From assembly GCA_021781595.1 (NCBI GenBank), contig JAJXWN010000005.1:1-38481 (forward strand): 38,481 nucleotides of DNA. Reading direction: 5' to 3'. The notes beneath the pieces are model-generated. The model was not told the origin of the DNA. It was given only the letters and a program-made list of their open reading frames with translations, and ran no database searches. Made by a program: the position numbers and the translations under genes. Origin of the DNA: a bacterium (GTDB lineage: Bacteria > Vulcanimicrobiota > Vulcanimicrobiia > Vulcanimicrobiales > Vulcanimicrobiaceae). This document shows, piece after piece, positions 6,536 through 15,495 of this stretch; the stretch's first letter is position 1, and each line of letters begins with the position of its first letter.

Positions 6536-7479
6536 CAGTTCGCCGCCCTCGCGGCATAGTGCGAGAAGCGCGCGGTAACGGCCGACGTTCCGCCGGCCAC
6601 CGATTCGAAACGGTCGACGAAGCCGGGATACTGCCGGCTCGTCATGTACGCCCGTATCGCGGCGCCGCCTGGGAGATCGCGCTCGATGCCGTCGATCGTT
6701 CCGCCGCGCGCGGCGATCTCGCCGCATGCAGCATCGACGAGTGCCGCGTCCACGAACATCTCTACGATCAAGACTTCTTCCTCACCGGGAGCGTGCTGGA
6801 GACGATCGCGCAACGCGTATTCAGCGCGCCCCACGTCCTCGAACACCGTGACCTTGAAATTATCCGGAGAGCCCGGAACGATCTCCACGTCGACGCCGAT
6901 CCGTTCGAGGAGCGTCGCGTCGTCGGTGGCGTGCAGCGGCGAGCGCGCCGCTTCGAGGTGCGCGCGCCGCAGATCGCGCACCGTCGCCAGCTGCGGCGTC
7001 TGCGCCGCCCACAGATTCTCTCGGTCCAGCGTCCGGATGACGGTCCGTTTGCTTCGATCGACGACCTTGATGGTATCCACTACGGGCACGCCCAGGAGCG
7101 CGGCCCGTCCCTCGCGCACGACCGCCATCGCGTCGCGCACGTCTGCCGCGCGCACGAGCGGCCGCGCGCCGTCGTGCACGAGTACGGCTTCGCATTCTGG
7201 CGATAGCGCGTGCAAACCCTTGCGGACGCTCGCCTGCCGCGTCTCTCCGCCGTCGACCACCGCATGCGGCTTCCCCGCAGCCGCTGTGCGGGCCAAGGAT
7301 TCGATGGTTTCGATCCACTCCGTCTCCGTGACGACGACGAGCTCGGCGACCTCCGGCATCTGCGCCAGCGTGCGCATCGACCACAGCAGCATCGGCGCGC
7401 CGGCCAGCTCGATCAACTGCTTGGGGCCGCCGAAGCGCGTCCCGCGGCCGGCCGCAACCACCAGTGCAGCCCAGCGCAT
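6535..7479 (-). CDS. ispD: IspD cytidylyltransferase with C-terminal EF-G domain V-like extension
   Basis: Residues 1 to about 228 are a standard 2-C-methyl-D-erythritol 4-phosphate cytidylyltransferase: the nucleotide-binding loop [16 protein letters not shown], then [31 protein letters not shown], the DDATLLE motif and GSPDNFKVT. Normal IspD ends here. This protein continues in the same frame for about 80 residues (about 233-310). The extension reads like domain V of elongation factor G: a beta-alpha start ([12 protein letters not shown]), then [34 protein letters not shown], and VTARFSHYA, which matches the EF-G ending FSHYEE. The ATG at 7479 overlaps the yacL stop (TGATG). The IspD function is secure; the role of the extension is unknown. 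A DUF1949/IMPACT-like ferredoxin fold is the alternative assignment. Confidence 0.93.
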   Translation of the reverse strand: MRWAALVVAAGRGTRFGGPKQLIELAGAPMLLWSMRTLAQMPEVAELVVVTETEWIETIESLARTAAAGKPHAVVDGGETRQASVRKGLHALSPECEAVLVHDGARPLVRAADVRDAMAVVREGRAALLGVPVVDTIKVVDRSKRTVIRTLDRENLWAAQTPQLATVRDLRRAHLEAARSPLHATDDATLLERIGVDVEIVPGSPDNFKVTVFEDVGRAEYALRDRLQHAPGEEEVLIVEMFVDAALVDAACGEIAARGGTIDGIERDLPGGAAIRAYMTSRQYPGFVDRFESVAGGTSAVTARFSHYAARAAN

Positions 7480-8564
7480 CAGCGTACGATCTCCCGCTTC
7501 GATCTGGCAAATATCATGCGCCCGGCGGCGGTCTGCAGGACGCTCGTCACGACGACCTCGGCCGTCTCACCTATCGAGCGGCGCCCGTTCTCAACTACAA
7601 TCATGGTCCCGTCCTCGAGATAACCGACGCCTTGATGCGGTTCTTTACCGTCGCGAACGATCTGCACGGACATCTCTTCGCCGGGCAAGACCACGGGTTT
7701 GACGGCGTTCGCCAACTCGTTAAGGTTGAGCACCTGCACCCCTTCCACCGTTGCCACTCGATTGAGATTGTAGTCGGTGGTCAGCAACTTGCCCTCGATC
7801 TCGCGAGCGAGCCGCACGAGCTTCGCATCCACGGCGCCGCCGCGAACGTCGGCGTAGTCGCGCTCGCTGATCTCCAGTATGCGCAGCTCCTGCAGACGGT
7901 TGAGCACCTCCAGCCCGCGCCTCCCGCGCGCGCGCCGGATCGGGTCGAGCGAATCGGCGATCGCCTGCAACTCCTCGAGTACGAAACGCGGCAGCACGAA
8001 CGGACCCTCCAAGAAGCCGCTCTCGAGTATCTCCACGATCCGCCCGTCCACGACCACCGAGGTGTCGACGACCTTTGGAATGCCGGTGCCGCGTGCAGCG
8101 GAACCTCCAGGCACCGGTACGATCCGCGACTTCGCGCCGACACGCGCACCGAGGTATCCGGCGAAGATGCTGATGATGATATAGAGCAAGATCGCCACGT
8201 AGCTGCCCGTCTTACCGGCGATCGTGATGAATTCGAAGAGGATGCTCTTGATGAGAAAGGCCACGACCAAGCCGGCGATGAGCCCTACCGCACCGCCAGC
8301 GAGTTCCGCAGGAGAGAGCCGTTCGATAGAACGCTCGACAACGTTGAGTTCGTCCTCGAAGAGCGCCTGCGCGGCCGGCGCGACGAGCACTCCGATCAGC
8401 GCACCCACAACGGGCGCGAGGAGCGTAAGGACGAGTTGCAACTGTTCGCTCGCAAAGTGCAGCGAGAACAGGTGTACGTACGCTTCTCTTCCCAACAGGA
8501 AGCCGGTGACGCCGAAGACCACCGCAAAGATCGCTCGCAGCATCGTACCCGCTCTGTTCGTCAC
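7479..8564 (-). CDS. YacL-like membrane protein with PIN and TRAM domains
   Basis: The protein has 361 residues. Four N-terminal transmembrane segments cover about residues 8-150. A PIN-type nuclease domain follows, with acidic residues in VVDTSVVVDGRIVEIL, then FVLEELQAIADS, AVDAKLVRLAR and LLTTDYNLNRVA. A TRAM RNA-binding domain lies at the end (VLPGEEMSVQIVRDGKE, then VGYLEDGTMIVVE). It is probably a membrane-anchored RNase related to Bacillus YacL, whose function is not well established. The GTG at 8564 overlaps the hemW stop as GTGA; an ATG at 8543 is an alternative. It lies directly upstream of ispD, as in Firmicutes, where radA-disA precede it; here radA is about 16 kb away. Confidence 0.85.
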   Translation of the reverse strand: MTNRAGTMLRAIFAVVFGVTGFLLGREAYVHLFSLHFASEQLQLVLTLLAPVVGALIGVLVAPAAQALFEDELNVVERSIERLSPAELAGGAVGLIAGLVVAFLIKSILFEFITIAGKTGSYVAILLYIIISIFAGYLGARVGAKSRIVPVPGGSAARGTGIPKVVDTSVVVDGRIVEILESGFLEGPFVLPRFVLEELQAIADSLDPIRRARGRRGLEVLNRLQELRILEISERDYADVRGGAVDAKLVRLAREIEGKLLTTDYNLNRVATVEGVQVLNLNELANAVKPVVLPGEEMSVQIVRDGKEPHQGVGYLEDGTMIVVENGRRSIGETAEVVVTSVLQTAAGRMIFARSKREIVR

Positions 8565-9688
8565 GGAGCGAACATCACGAAGGCGCCGCAGACGTCGTTA
8601 GCGACGAAGCGTCCGCGTTTGGTGAGGCGAGCACCCGCCGCACCGATATCGAGGAGGCCATCTTCGACCAGTCGGCCCAGAATGGGACGGTAAAACGATA
8701 TGAAATCAAGGCCGTAACGGTCTTTGAAGGCCGCGAACGATACCCCTTGCGCGGTTCGCAAGGCGAGCATCACGGCCTCGCCGGCCCGCGCGGCACCCTC
8801 CAGCCGTTCGCTCGTGCCGGGAATCGCCTCGCCTGCGGATGCGGCACGCAGGTACGCCTCCAGATCGCGCGTGTGGACCGAACGCTCGCCGTCGCGATAG
8901 GACGCAGCACCGACGCCGAAGCCGAAGTATTCGCCATTTTCCCAATAGTTTGCGTTGTGGCTGCTGCGATGGCCGGGCTTGGCGAAATTGCTGATCTCGT
9001 ACTGCTCGAACCCGGCCGCTTCGAGCACCTCGAGCGCCGTTTCGTAGAGATCCGCCTCGCGATCGTCGTTGAAGAACGCCGTCGGCTCTCGCTCCCGCCA
9101 CCGCGCGTACCGCGTCCCCTCTTCCACCGTGAGGCCGTAGGCCGAAACGTGATCCACCCCCAGTTCGCAGGCCGCGATCAGGGAGGCCCGCCACGAGGCC
9201 GGGCTCTGCCCGGGTACGGCAAAGATGAGATCGAGGGAGACCGAGCGGATGCCCGCGCGGCGCGCGGCGGCGACGACTCCCGCAACCTGCGCGGGCGTGT
9301 GGCGCCGCCCAAGCGTGCGAATCTCGGCGAGGTCGAACGACTGCACGCCGATCGAGAGCCGGTTCACGCCCGCGCCGGCGTAGATCCGGAGATCGCCGGC
9401 GCCTACGAGTTCGGGGTTGATCTCCACCGAAATCTCCGCGCTTTCTCTGGCCCCAAACCGAGCGCGCAAGCGCTCGACGAGGGCGCCTATCTGCGAAGCC
9501 TCGTAGGTATTCGGCGTCCCGCCGCCCAGGAAGATACTGCTCGCCTGCGCCGCCGGCGCCGCTTCGATCTCGCTGCAGAGCGCGTCGAGATATCGCTTGG
9601 CCGCACTGCGCCGGTGAGGCCACTTGGCAAAGTCGCAGTACGGGCAGATATAGGGGCAGAACGGAAGGTGAACGTAGATACCGAGCAT
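8561..9688 (-). CDS. hemW: HemW-like radical SAM protein (heme chaperone)
   Basis: This is a 375-residue radical SAM protein. The iron-sulfur motif C-x3-C-x2-C is in FCPYICPYCDF near the N-terminus, followed by LGGGTPN, EINPE, RLSIGVQSF and SLDLIFAVPGQ. The HemW-type C-terminus is present (SNFAKPGHRSSHNANYW, then GFGVGAAS). HemW proteins were long annotated as oxygen-independent coproporphyrinogen oxidases but bind and transfer heme. The ATG is at 9688. It is sandwiched between degV and yacL with tight spacing, so it is probably co-transcribed. Confidence 0.9.
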   Translation of the reverse strand: MLGIYVHLPFCPYICPYCDFAKWPHRRSAAKRYLDALCSEIEAAPAAQASSIFLGGGTPNTYEASQIGALVERLRARFGARESAEISVEINPELVGAGDLRIYAGAGVNRLSIGVQSFDLAEIRTLGRRHTPAQVAGVVAAARRAGIRSVSLDLIFAVPGQSPASWRASLIAACELGVDHVSAYGLTVEEGTRYARWREREPTAFFNDDREADLYETALEVLEAAGFEQYEISNFAKPGHRSSHNANYWENGEYFGFGVGAASYRDGERSVHTRDLEAYLRAASAGEAIPGTSERLEGAARAGEAVMLALRTAQGVSFAAFKDRYGLDFISFYRPILGRLVEDGLLDIGAAGARLTKRGRFVANDVCGAFVMFAP

Positions 9689-9725
9689 TGTGTGCTTGGA
9701 ACGCGCGGCGCGCGTCCGCGCCGGC

Positions 9726-10577
9726 TCAGCCCGCAGCCGAGAAGATGCCGACCGCGCCTTGGCCGCCGTGCGTCGCGATGACCGGGCCTGCCTCCAGAAC
9801 TTCGAGCATCTCTGGTTCTACCCCGGCCAACCGCTCGCGTAACCGAGCCGCCACGCTCGCCGCCAACTGCGGCGCGTTCGTGTGCATGACCAGAAAGCGC
9901 GTGCCGGCCGGGTCGGCGATCTCCCCCGTCGTGAGGTCGATCATCATCTCTTGGGCCCGCGCAAGCGTGCGTACCTGCGCCCGGGCGGCGATCATTCCAT
10001 CGGCAAGCGTCAGCACCGGCACGATCTTCATGAGCGTGCCGATCACGGCTTTCGCCTTCCCGATCCGGCCGGTACGCACGAGGTGCGAAAGGTCGGCGAG
10101 ACACGCGAACAGGTGCTGCGTCTGCCGGTCGGCTTGCAGCGCCTGCAGAATCTCGTCGGTCGAAGCTCCGGCGCGCGCTAGCGTAGCGGCGCTCGTCACC
10201 TGCAGATACAGACCTCCGGCAACGGTTAGCGAATCGACCACCTCGATACGCGCCCCCGGAAAACGAGCGGCGGCGGTGCGAGCGGAGTTGATCGTGCCCG
10301 AGAGTTTCGAGCTGACCGAGATACAGACGATCTCGTCTCCCGCCGCGACGCGCGGGGCGAAAGCTTCCTCGAACATCTGCGCGGTCGGCTGCGAGGTGGT
10401 CGGCAGGATCGGTTCGCCGGCGAGCCGCTCGTAAAACGCTTCGCGCGAGAGGTCGACGTAGTCGCGATAACTACGATCGCCCCAGATCACGAAGAGCGGC
10501 ACGACCGCGATGCCGAGTTCGCGCGCGCGCGCGGGCTCGATATCCGAGGTGCTATCGGTGACGACGACGGTGGCCAA
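9726..10577 (-). CDS. DegV family fatty-acid-binding protein (FakB candidate)
   Basis: This is a 283-residue DegV-fold protein. Family signatures are VVVTDSTSDI at the N-terminus, TSQPTAQMF, the fatty-acid carboxylate-binding loop ISVSSKLSGT, and LVRTGRIGKAKAVIG with VPVLTLADG. FakB proteins carry an exogenous fatty acid while FakA phosphorylates the carboxylate. fakA and plsX lie directly upstream in the same orientation, which strongly supports the FakB role. The start is an unusual TTG at 10577, chosen because GGAAAGGAA lies at good spacing and MATVVVTDS is the family N-terminus. The plsX stop is 14 bases upstream. Confidence 0.88.
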   Translation of the reverse strand: MATVVVTDSTSDIEPARARELGIAVVPLFVIWGDRSYRDYVDLSREAFYERLAGEPILPTTSQPTAQMFEEAFAPRVAAGDEIVCISVSSKLSGTINSARTAAARFPGARIEVVDSLTVAGGLYLQVTSAATLARAGASTDEILQALQADRQTQHLFACLADLSHLVRTGRIGKAKAVIGTLMKIVPVLTLADGMIAARAQVRTLARAQEMMIDLTTGEIADPAGTRFLVMHTNAPQLAASVAARLRERLAGVEPEMLEVLEAGPVIATHGGQGAVGIFSAAG

Positions 10578-10591
10578 CGGCGATTCCTTTC

Positions 10592-11614
10592 CTACGCCTC
10601 TTTGGCGAGGTGCGGTTCCACGAGCTCGGTGATCTTCCCAACGACGTCATTTTCGAATTCACCGGCGGCCGCGCGAATCGCGTGCTTGATGGCGTTGCGC
10701 GTCGAACGGCCGTGCGTTACGATACAGTTTCCGCGCAGCCCGAGCAGAGGCGCACCTCCGTAGGTTTCGTAATCGAACTTCGTGCGCAGACGCCGCAGCG
10801 CCGGTGCGACGAGGGCGGCTCCCGCTTTGGTCAAGAGGCTGCCTTCGAGTATCGCCTCCCTGACGACCTTGCCGAACGCCGAGATCATCCCTTCGCCGGT
10901 CTTGAGCACGACGTTTCCGACGAACCCGTCCGCCACGACCACGTCGGCATGATTGTAAAAGAGATCCTTGCCTTCGATGTTGCCGATGAAGTCGATCGGC
11001 GCCCGAGCCAGTAGCGCGGCCGCCTCGAGGGTCTGCTGGTTGCCCTTGGTGCGCTCCTCGCCGACGGAGAGGATGGCCACGCGCGGTCGCTCGATCTTCA
11101 GCACGGCCTTAGCGTACGCCGATCCCATCATGCCGAACTGCTCGAGCCATTCGGGGCGGCAATCGACGTTGGCGCCGGAGTCGAGCAGAACCATCGGCCC
11201 GCCCAGTGCGGGCCACACCGTCGCGATGGCTGGCCGAGCGATGCCGCTGATCGTTCGCAATTTGATGAGCGCGATCGCCAAAAACGCGCCGCTGTTGCCG
11301 GCGGAGACGACTGCGTCGGCCAGACCGGCTTTCACGAGGCCCACCGCCATGCCGAGCGACGTCGTGTCGGCCTGGCGCAACGCTTGGCTTGCGTGCTGAT
11401 CCATCGGCACGGCATCGGGAGCGTGAACGACCGCGATCTCTTCCGCCCCGGGCCCCTTCAGCAGAGGGCGCACGCGCCCTTCGTCCCCGACCAGCGTCAG
11501 ATCGGCATAGCCAAGCAGCGCGGCCGCTAGAGAGCCCGCGACGATCTCTTCGGGAGCAAAGTCGCCTCCCATGGCGTCGACCGCGATGCGCGGCCGCCGC
11601 TTACGTTGGTCCAT
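10592..11614 (-). CDS. plsX: Phosphate acyltransferase PlsX
   Basis: The protein is 340 residues and interconverts acyl-ACP and acyl-phosphate for phospholipid synthesis at the membrane surface. The diagnostic N-terminus is IAVDAMGGDFAPEEIV. Further signatures are VVSAGNSGAFLAIAL, LLDSGANVDC, VAILSVGEERTKGN, DFIGNIEGKDL and GFVGNVVLKTGEG. The ATG at 11614 lies 14 bases inside the end of fakA. The gene sits between fakA and the fakB candidate, so acyl-phosphate from FakA/FakB can be passed directly to PlsX. The usual downstream partners fabD, fabG and acpP are not in the window. Confidence 0.96.
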   Translation of the reverse strand: MDQRKRRPRIAVDAMGGDFAPEEIVAGSLAAALLGYADLTLVGDEGRVRPLLKGPGAEEIAVVHAPDAVPMDQHASQALRQADTTSLGMAVGLVKAGLADAVVSAGNSGAFLAIALIKLRTISGIARPAIATVWPALGGPMVLLDSGANVDCRPEWLEQFGMMGSAYAKAVLKIERPRVAILSVGEERTKGNQQTLEAAALLARAPIDFIGNIEGKDLFYNHADVVVADGFVGNVVLKTGEGMISAFGKVVREAILEGSLLTKAGAALVAPALRRLRTKFDYETYGGAPLLGLRGNCIVTHGRSTRNAIKHAIRAAAGEFENDVVGKITELVEPHLAKEA

Positions 11615-13199
11615 CGAGCGATACCCAGTACTCGCAGCTTTTTTGACCGCCGTAGTAATACTCGACCTCGACGCCCGCGAACGCGGCTTGGAGATCGGCG
11701 CTCATGCGCTGCGCGTCACGCTCCTTCTGCACGCTACCGTAATACAACGTGATCAGTCCTCCGTCTCGCGCACCCATGGCGTCGAGCGCGCGGTGTGCGG
11801 CCTCAGTGAGCGAATCGCCGGTATACAGGTGCCCGCCGTGCGTCGCCGCGGGACTTCCTCGAGCTACGCTGGTTCCACCAACCGCAGCCTCCTTCCCGGC
11901 AAAAAAGACCTGCGCGCTGCGCGGCCGCCGGGCGGCGCTCATAATCGCGTCTTCACTCGGGAGTGGACCGTCCGCCGCCGGCCGAAAAGCGAAGAGGCCG
12001 GCGACGCCCGAGACGATATCGCAAGTCGGAAGCACGCGTACCGCCTTCTCGCTCAGACCGGCGGCCTCCGCGGCCGCGAGACTCACGTTGGCGTCGTTGG
12101 TAAAGAAGTAGACGGTCTCCGTGAGGCATTTGTTGATCGCCAAGAGGATCTCGCGAACGCTCGGATTGTTTGCGGCGACGATGACGACTTCGGCGCCGAG
12201 TTCTTTGACGATCTGCTCGAACCCCAGACCCGGCACCACGGCGACGATGGAGTACGCCTTCGCCGGCTTGTCGACAACCAGTACCTTGTGCTGCTGCTCC
12301 ATGTTGTCGACCTTGACGCGCGTCAATTCGCCGTGTTTGGAGGCGATTGCCTGCGCTACGTCGGGCGTGTCCGTATGAACGTGCACCTTGATGGTCGGCG
12401 GTCCGCCCGCTACGATGAGGGAGTCCCCCGCAGATTCCAAGAGATCGCGCAGTTCGGCGGCCGTGCAGGCGGCGCGCTCGAGGATGAACTCGGTGCAGTA
12501 CTTGTTTTCACCGACGACCTGGTGCGAGCCGAAGACCTTGTGGCGAAGCGGGCGGCGCGGGAAGGCGGTGCTGCGTACTTTGACGTCGGGTAGAAAACGC
12601 AGAATGCCCTCGAGGAAGTAGACGAACCCGGCACCGCCCGAATCGACGACGCCGGCTTCCTTGAGTACCGGGAGTTGCTCGGGCGTGCGCTCGAGCGCAT
12701 CGTTGGCCGCACGAAGGATCCCGTTGCAAAACCGGTAGAAGTCGGCCTCGTGGAGGGCCAGGCGATATGCCGCTTCGGCAGCCGCTTCGGCCACCGTGAT
12801 GATCGTCCCCTCGACCGGCTTTACGAGCGCCTGCTTAGCCGCCACGACGGCCTCCCGCATCGCGGTCGCCATGACGAACGTGTCGATCTCGGCCCTGTGC
12901 CTCACGTGATGCGCGAATCCGCGCAGCATCTGGGAGACGATGACCCCGGAGTTACCGCGGGCGCCCATGAGACTGCCCTGCGCGGCAGCTGCAGCGACCT
13001 CCGCGAGCGAGGCGCCATGGATCTTGGCGGCCTCCAATGCGGCCGACCTGGCGGTGAGATACATGTTCGTACCGGTGTCCCCGTCGGGGACCGGAAACAC
13101 GTTGAGGTCGTTGAGGACTTGACGGTATTTCCGAAGAAAATAGGTCCCGGCCGTAACGAACTTGGCGTACGCTCGGCCGTCCAGGGCGACGACATCCAT
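11601..13199 (-). CDS. fakA: Fatty acid kinase subunit FakA (DhaL/DAK2 domain)
   Basis: The protein is 532 residues, the usual FakA/YloV length. The N-terminal DhaL-type ATP-binding kinase domain has [14 protein letters not shown] at about residues 33-46 and [18 protein letters not shown] middle Zn/linker domain follows, then a C-terminal DegV-like domain that contacts FakB ([10 protein letters not shown], and the end GLITLYYG). It phosphorylates fatty acids bound to FakB, giving acyl-phosphate. The ATG at 13199 is preferred because conserved sequence begins there and GGGGG lies upstream; the frame is open to 13241. It is divergent from rpmB with a shared 139-bp region, as in Bacillus rpmB/yloU-yloV. 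Confidence 0.92.
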   Translation of the reverse strand: MDVVALDGRAYAKFVTAGTYFLRKYRQVLNDLNVFPVPDGDTGTNMYLTARSAALEAAKIHGASLAEVAAAAAQGSLMGARGNSGVIVSQMLRGFAHHVRHRAEIDTFVMATAMREAVVAAKQALVKPVEGTIITVAEAAAEAAYRLALHEADFYRFCNGILRAANDALERTPEQLPVLKEAGVVDSGGAGFVYFLEGILRFLPDVKVRSTAFPRRPLRHKVFGSHQVVGENKYCTEFILERAACTAAELRDLLESAGDSLIVAGGPPTIKVHVHTDTPDVAQAIASKHGELTRVKVDNMEQQHKVLVVDKPAKAYSIVAVVPGLGFEQIVKELGAEVVIVAANNPSVREILLAINKCLTETVYFFTNDANVSLAAAEAAGLSEKAVRVLPTCDIVSGVAGLFAFRPAADGPLPSEDAIMSAARRPRSAQVFFAGKEAAVGGTSVARGSPAATHGGHLYTGDSLTEAAHRALDAMGARDGGLITLYYGSVQKERDAQRMSADLQAAFAGVEVEYYYGGQKSCEYWVSLDGPT

Positions 13200-13234
13200 C
13201 GGCCCCCGGTCTTTGGGGACCGCCGCGGGAATCC

Positions 13235-13264
13235 TTGTCAAGCCGGCGTTCCGCGTGGTAATAT
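13235..13264 (+). promoter_or_regulatory. Sigma-70-type promoter for rpmB
   Basis: TTGTCA (13235-13240) and TAATAT (13259-13264) are separated by 18 bases on the + strand. This predicts a start near 13272 and a leader of about 67 bases before the rpmB ATG. A TTGACA on the opposite strand at 13241-13236 overlaps it, but no convincing -10 follows for fakA. Confidence 0.6.
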
Positions 13265-13338
13265 CCCTTGGTTGTCCGCCGGGTGGTCCGCCGCCCGCGC
13301 GGCGATTACTCTGCCTACCGGAGAGGGTCTGCTACACG

Positions 13339-13530
13339 ATGGCGAAGCGCTGCGAAGTCTGCGGCAAGGGGCCGATGGCCGGCAATAACGTGAGCCACGC
13401 CATGAACAAGACCAGGCGCCGCTGGCTGCCTAACCTGCAGGCGGTCAAGATCGACGATCGCGGGACGCACCGCACGGCACGCGTCTGCACCTCTTGCCTA
13501 CGCGCCAAGAAGGTCACGCGCGCGGTCTGA
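13339..13530 (+). CDS. rpmB: 50S ribosomal protein L28
   Basis: This is a 63-residue ribosomal protein with the L28 start [20 protein letters not shown] and the internal motif [11 protein letters not shown]. Two CxxC pairs (CEVC near the start, CTSC near the end) make it the zinc-binding (C+) form. The ATG at 13339 is the only start matching the family, and GGAGAGGG lies somewhat far upstream. It is the only + strand gene within about 22 kb of minus-strand genes and has its own promoter. It lies back-to-back with fakA and ends 20 bp before the convergent kinase gene. Confidence 0.95.
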   Translation: MAKRCEVCGKGPMAGNNVSHAMNKTRRRWLPNLQAVKIDDRGTHRTARVCTSCLRAKKVTRAV

Positions 13531-13549
13531 TAACCCGGGCGCGCCGGCA

Positions 13550-14503
13550 TCAGCCGTAGATGATTTTGTGTTTCGGCGGCGCGAACTTCAACCTTGGCCC
13601 GTGCTCTGCGGTCGGTGCGATCGCTTCACACTCCACCCCGCTACGTTTGCAGAAGCGCGTAGCGCGATCGTCGTCGACCTGATAGCCGAGCGGCCGCCAC
13701 GCCTCCAGAGCGGCGACGGGGTCGACCGTCGCACCGCCGTAGGGCGTGGTACTCAAGACGGCACGCGCCGAGAGCGACGCCGCGAGCAGCGCCGCGGCAA
13801 ACGGTGAGGCGCCCAACAACGTAAAGACGCCGACTGCGGCGGCAAAGACGTCGCCGATCCCATGCGCTTGGTAGCTCGGATAGAACGGCGCGCCGATCCG
13901 GTCGTAGCGATACCCGTTGGTGAAGAGGAGCGTGCACCGGTGCCTCTCTGCATCGCGTTCGAACGACGTGACGATCGCCGCCTCGGGGCCGAGATCGAAG
14001 AGCCCGTTCAAGAACCGGTGCTCGCCGGCTTCTCCGTCGCCGGCCAGCCCCAGCAAGATCTCAGCTTCGAAACGGTTGGGCGTAACGATCTGCGCGAGTG
14101 GAAGCAGCGCTTCTTTGATCGCGCGCGCCGTCTCGACGCCGACGTAGAGGCCTTTCTTGTAATCGCCGATCACAGGGTCCAACAATACGATGCCTTTGTA
14201 ATCGCGTAACTGGGTTGCGAGAATCTCGACCAAATTCGGTTTCGGAATGAAACCGACGATCAAGAGCGCCGGGCGCTGCGCGATCAAGAAGGCGACGTCG
14301 CGGCGAAACTGCTGCGGGTCGACGTGCCAGCTCGCCCGGGCTTGATAGCCGCCGTGCGCGCTCGAAAATATCGTCGGCACCGCGATGGCGCGCGCCCCCA
14401 GAGCGTTTGCCACCGCATAGACCGCTTGATTTCCGACGAACCCCATGCCGACCGTATTCTGAACGCTCCCGATCAGCGGGTAGACGCGGACGTCGTCGTT
14501 CAC
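13550..14503 (-). CDS. PdxK/PdxY-type pyridoxal kinase-like protein
   Basis: This is a 317-residue ribokinase-superfamily protein. The N-terminus PLIGSVQNTVGMGFVGNQA matches pyridoxal kinases (SVQS..YGYVGN). LLDPVIGDYKKGLYV and IVTPNRFEAEIL follow, and the catalytic-Asp motif is GIGDVFAA, with D218 retained although family members normally have GTGD. It probably phosphorylates pyridoxal or a related vitamin. About 45 residues beyond the usual fold end contain CKRSGVECEAI and a basic tail. The GTG at 14503 overlaps the thiL stop (GTGA), so it is coupled to thiamine metabolism; a hydroxymethylpyrimidine-type substrate is an alternative. Confidence 0.75.
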   Translation of the reverse strand: MNDDVRVYPLIGSVQNTVGMGFVGNQAVYAVANALGARAIAVPTIFSSAHGGYQARASWHVDPQQFRRDVAFLIAQRPALLIVGFIPKPNLVEILATQLRDYKGIVLLDPVIGDYKKGLYVGVETARAIKEALLPLAQIVTPNRFEAEILLGLAGDGEAGEHRFLNGLFDLGPEAAIVTSFERDAERHRCTLLFTNGYRYDRIGAPFYPSYQAHGIGDVFAAAVGVFTLLGASPFAAALLAASLSARAVLSTTPYGGATVDPVAALEAWRPLGYQVDDDRATRFCKRSGVECEAIAPTAEHGPRLKFAPPKHKIIYG

Positions 14504-15495
14504 GCGAAATGATCCCAGCCGGTCCGCTCCAGCCGGCTCTCGCGCCCGTCAAGCGAGAGCGTGATCCCGTCTCCCTCGCACGCGACGCCGACGCGGTGGA
14601 GCGGGCGCCGGAAGCGCGCGTGAAAGCGGTTGCACAGATGTTCGAACGCGCGCCCTTCGATCGCGACCAGGAGCTCGTAATCCTCGCCGCCGGCCAGCGC
14701 GTATGCATGCGGATCCTCGCCGCGCGAACGCGCCATCGCTGCGGCGGCCGGGTCCACCGGCACGGCCTCAACGCGCGCGGCCGTACCCGAGGCTTCTGCC
14801 ATGCGAGCGAGGTCGGTCGATAATCCGTCGGAGATATCCATCAGCGCATGCACGGAGGTACTCGCACCGAGCCACAAGCCTTCGCGCCAGCGCGCCGCCG
14901 GCCGGCGGTGCGCTGCAAGCGCGCGCTCGCGCAGGGCGCCCGAGAGGGCGGAGGGCGACTCGCCCAAATGCAGGCCGGCTCGGCTCGCCCCGAGTTCGCC
15001 GGTCACAGCGAACACATCGCCGCGCCGCGCGCCCCCGCGGCGTTTGAGGTTGCTCGCACGCACCTCACCCACCACGGTTACCGCAAGCAAGAGCGCGGGG
15101 GAACGCGTGAGGTCGCCGCCGACGATCCGGGTTCGCGCCGAGTCGGCTGCGGCCAGCAGGCCGCGGTATAACGCAAGGATCTCGTCGACGGAGAAGCCGG
15201 CCGGCATGCCGAGCGCGACCGTCGCGAGCACGGGGCGCGCTGCCATCGCGGCGAGGTCGCTGAGGTTGCTCGCCATCGCACGATACCCGATGTCGAACGG
15301 CTCCATCGTGGCTGCCGAGAAATGCACGCCTTCGACCAGCGCGTCGGTCGATATCACGCTGCGGTGAGAACGCGAAGGCTGCCAAACCGCGGCATCGTCA
15401 CCGATCCCGAGCACGATCTTTCGCGTCGCGGGGCGCTCCGCGAGCGCGCGCAGCGCTTCGACGAGCGCGTCTTCCGAAAATACGAGGTGCTTCAG
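14500..15495 (-). CDS. thiL: Thiamine-monophosphate kinase, probable CTG start
   Basis: The protein is 331 residues and phosphorylates thiamine phosphate to thiamine diphosphate. Family motifs are KIVLGIGDDAAVW near the N-terminus, VISTDALVEGVHF, GYRAMASNLSDLAAM and GGDLTRS. HALMDISDGLSTDLARMAE and LAGGEDYELLVA follow in the C-terminal half. No ATG, GTG or TTG exists in frame at a sensible place. A CTG at 15495 overlaps the rpe stop as CTGA, the same 4-base geometry as the ATGA/GTGA junctions elsewhere in this operon, with GAGAGCGGC upstream. The first ATG, GTG or TTG downstream would remove conserved N-terminal sequence. The enzyme identity is secure and the start is inferred. Confidence 0.9.
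   Translation of the reverse strand: MKHLVFSEDALVEALRALAERPATRKIVLGIGDDAAVWQPSRSHRSVISTDALVEGVHFSAATMEPFDIGYRAMASNLSDLAAMAARPVLATVALGMPAGFSVDEILALYRGLLAAADSARTRIVGGDLTRSPALLLAVTVVGEVRASNLKRRGGARRGDVFAVTGELGASRAGLHLGESPSALSGALRERALAAHRRPAARWREGLWLGASTSVHALMDISDGLSTDLARMAEASGTAARVEAVPVDPAAAAMARSRGEDPHAYALAGGEDYELLVAIEGRAFEHLCNRFHARFRRPLHRVGVACEGDGITLSLDGRESRLERTGWDHFA

Noticed and set aside
7464-8693. 409-residue + strand open frame opposite yacL
   Set aside because: Shadow of a well-supported gene; the composition (rich in D, R, H) is typical of an antisense frame in GC-rich DNA.
13213-13241. TTGACA box as a promoter for fakA
   Set aside because: The -35 is perfect, but the bases 17 positions later are CCCCAA, so there is no -10. 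The same region contains a better promoter for rpmB on the other strand.
13550-14503. GIGD instead of GTGD in the pyridoxal kinase-like protein as a sign of inactivity
   Set aside because: The catalytic Asp is retained and Ile for Thr alone does not demonstrate loss of function; the rest of the motifs are intact.
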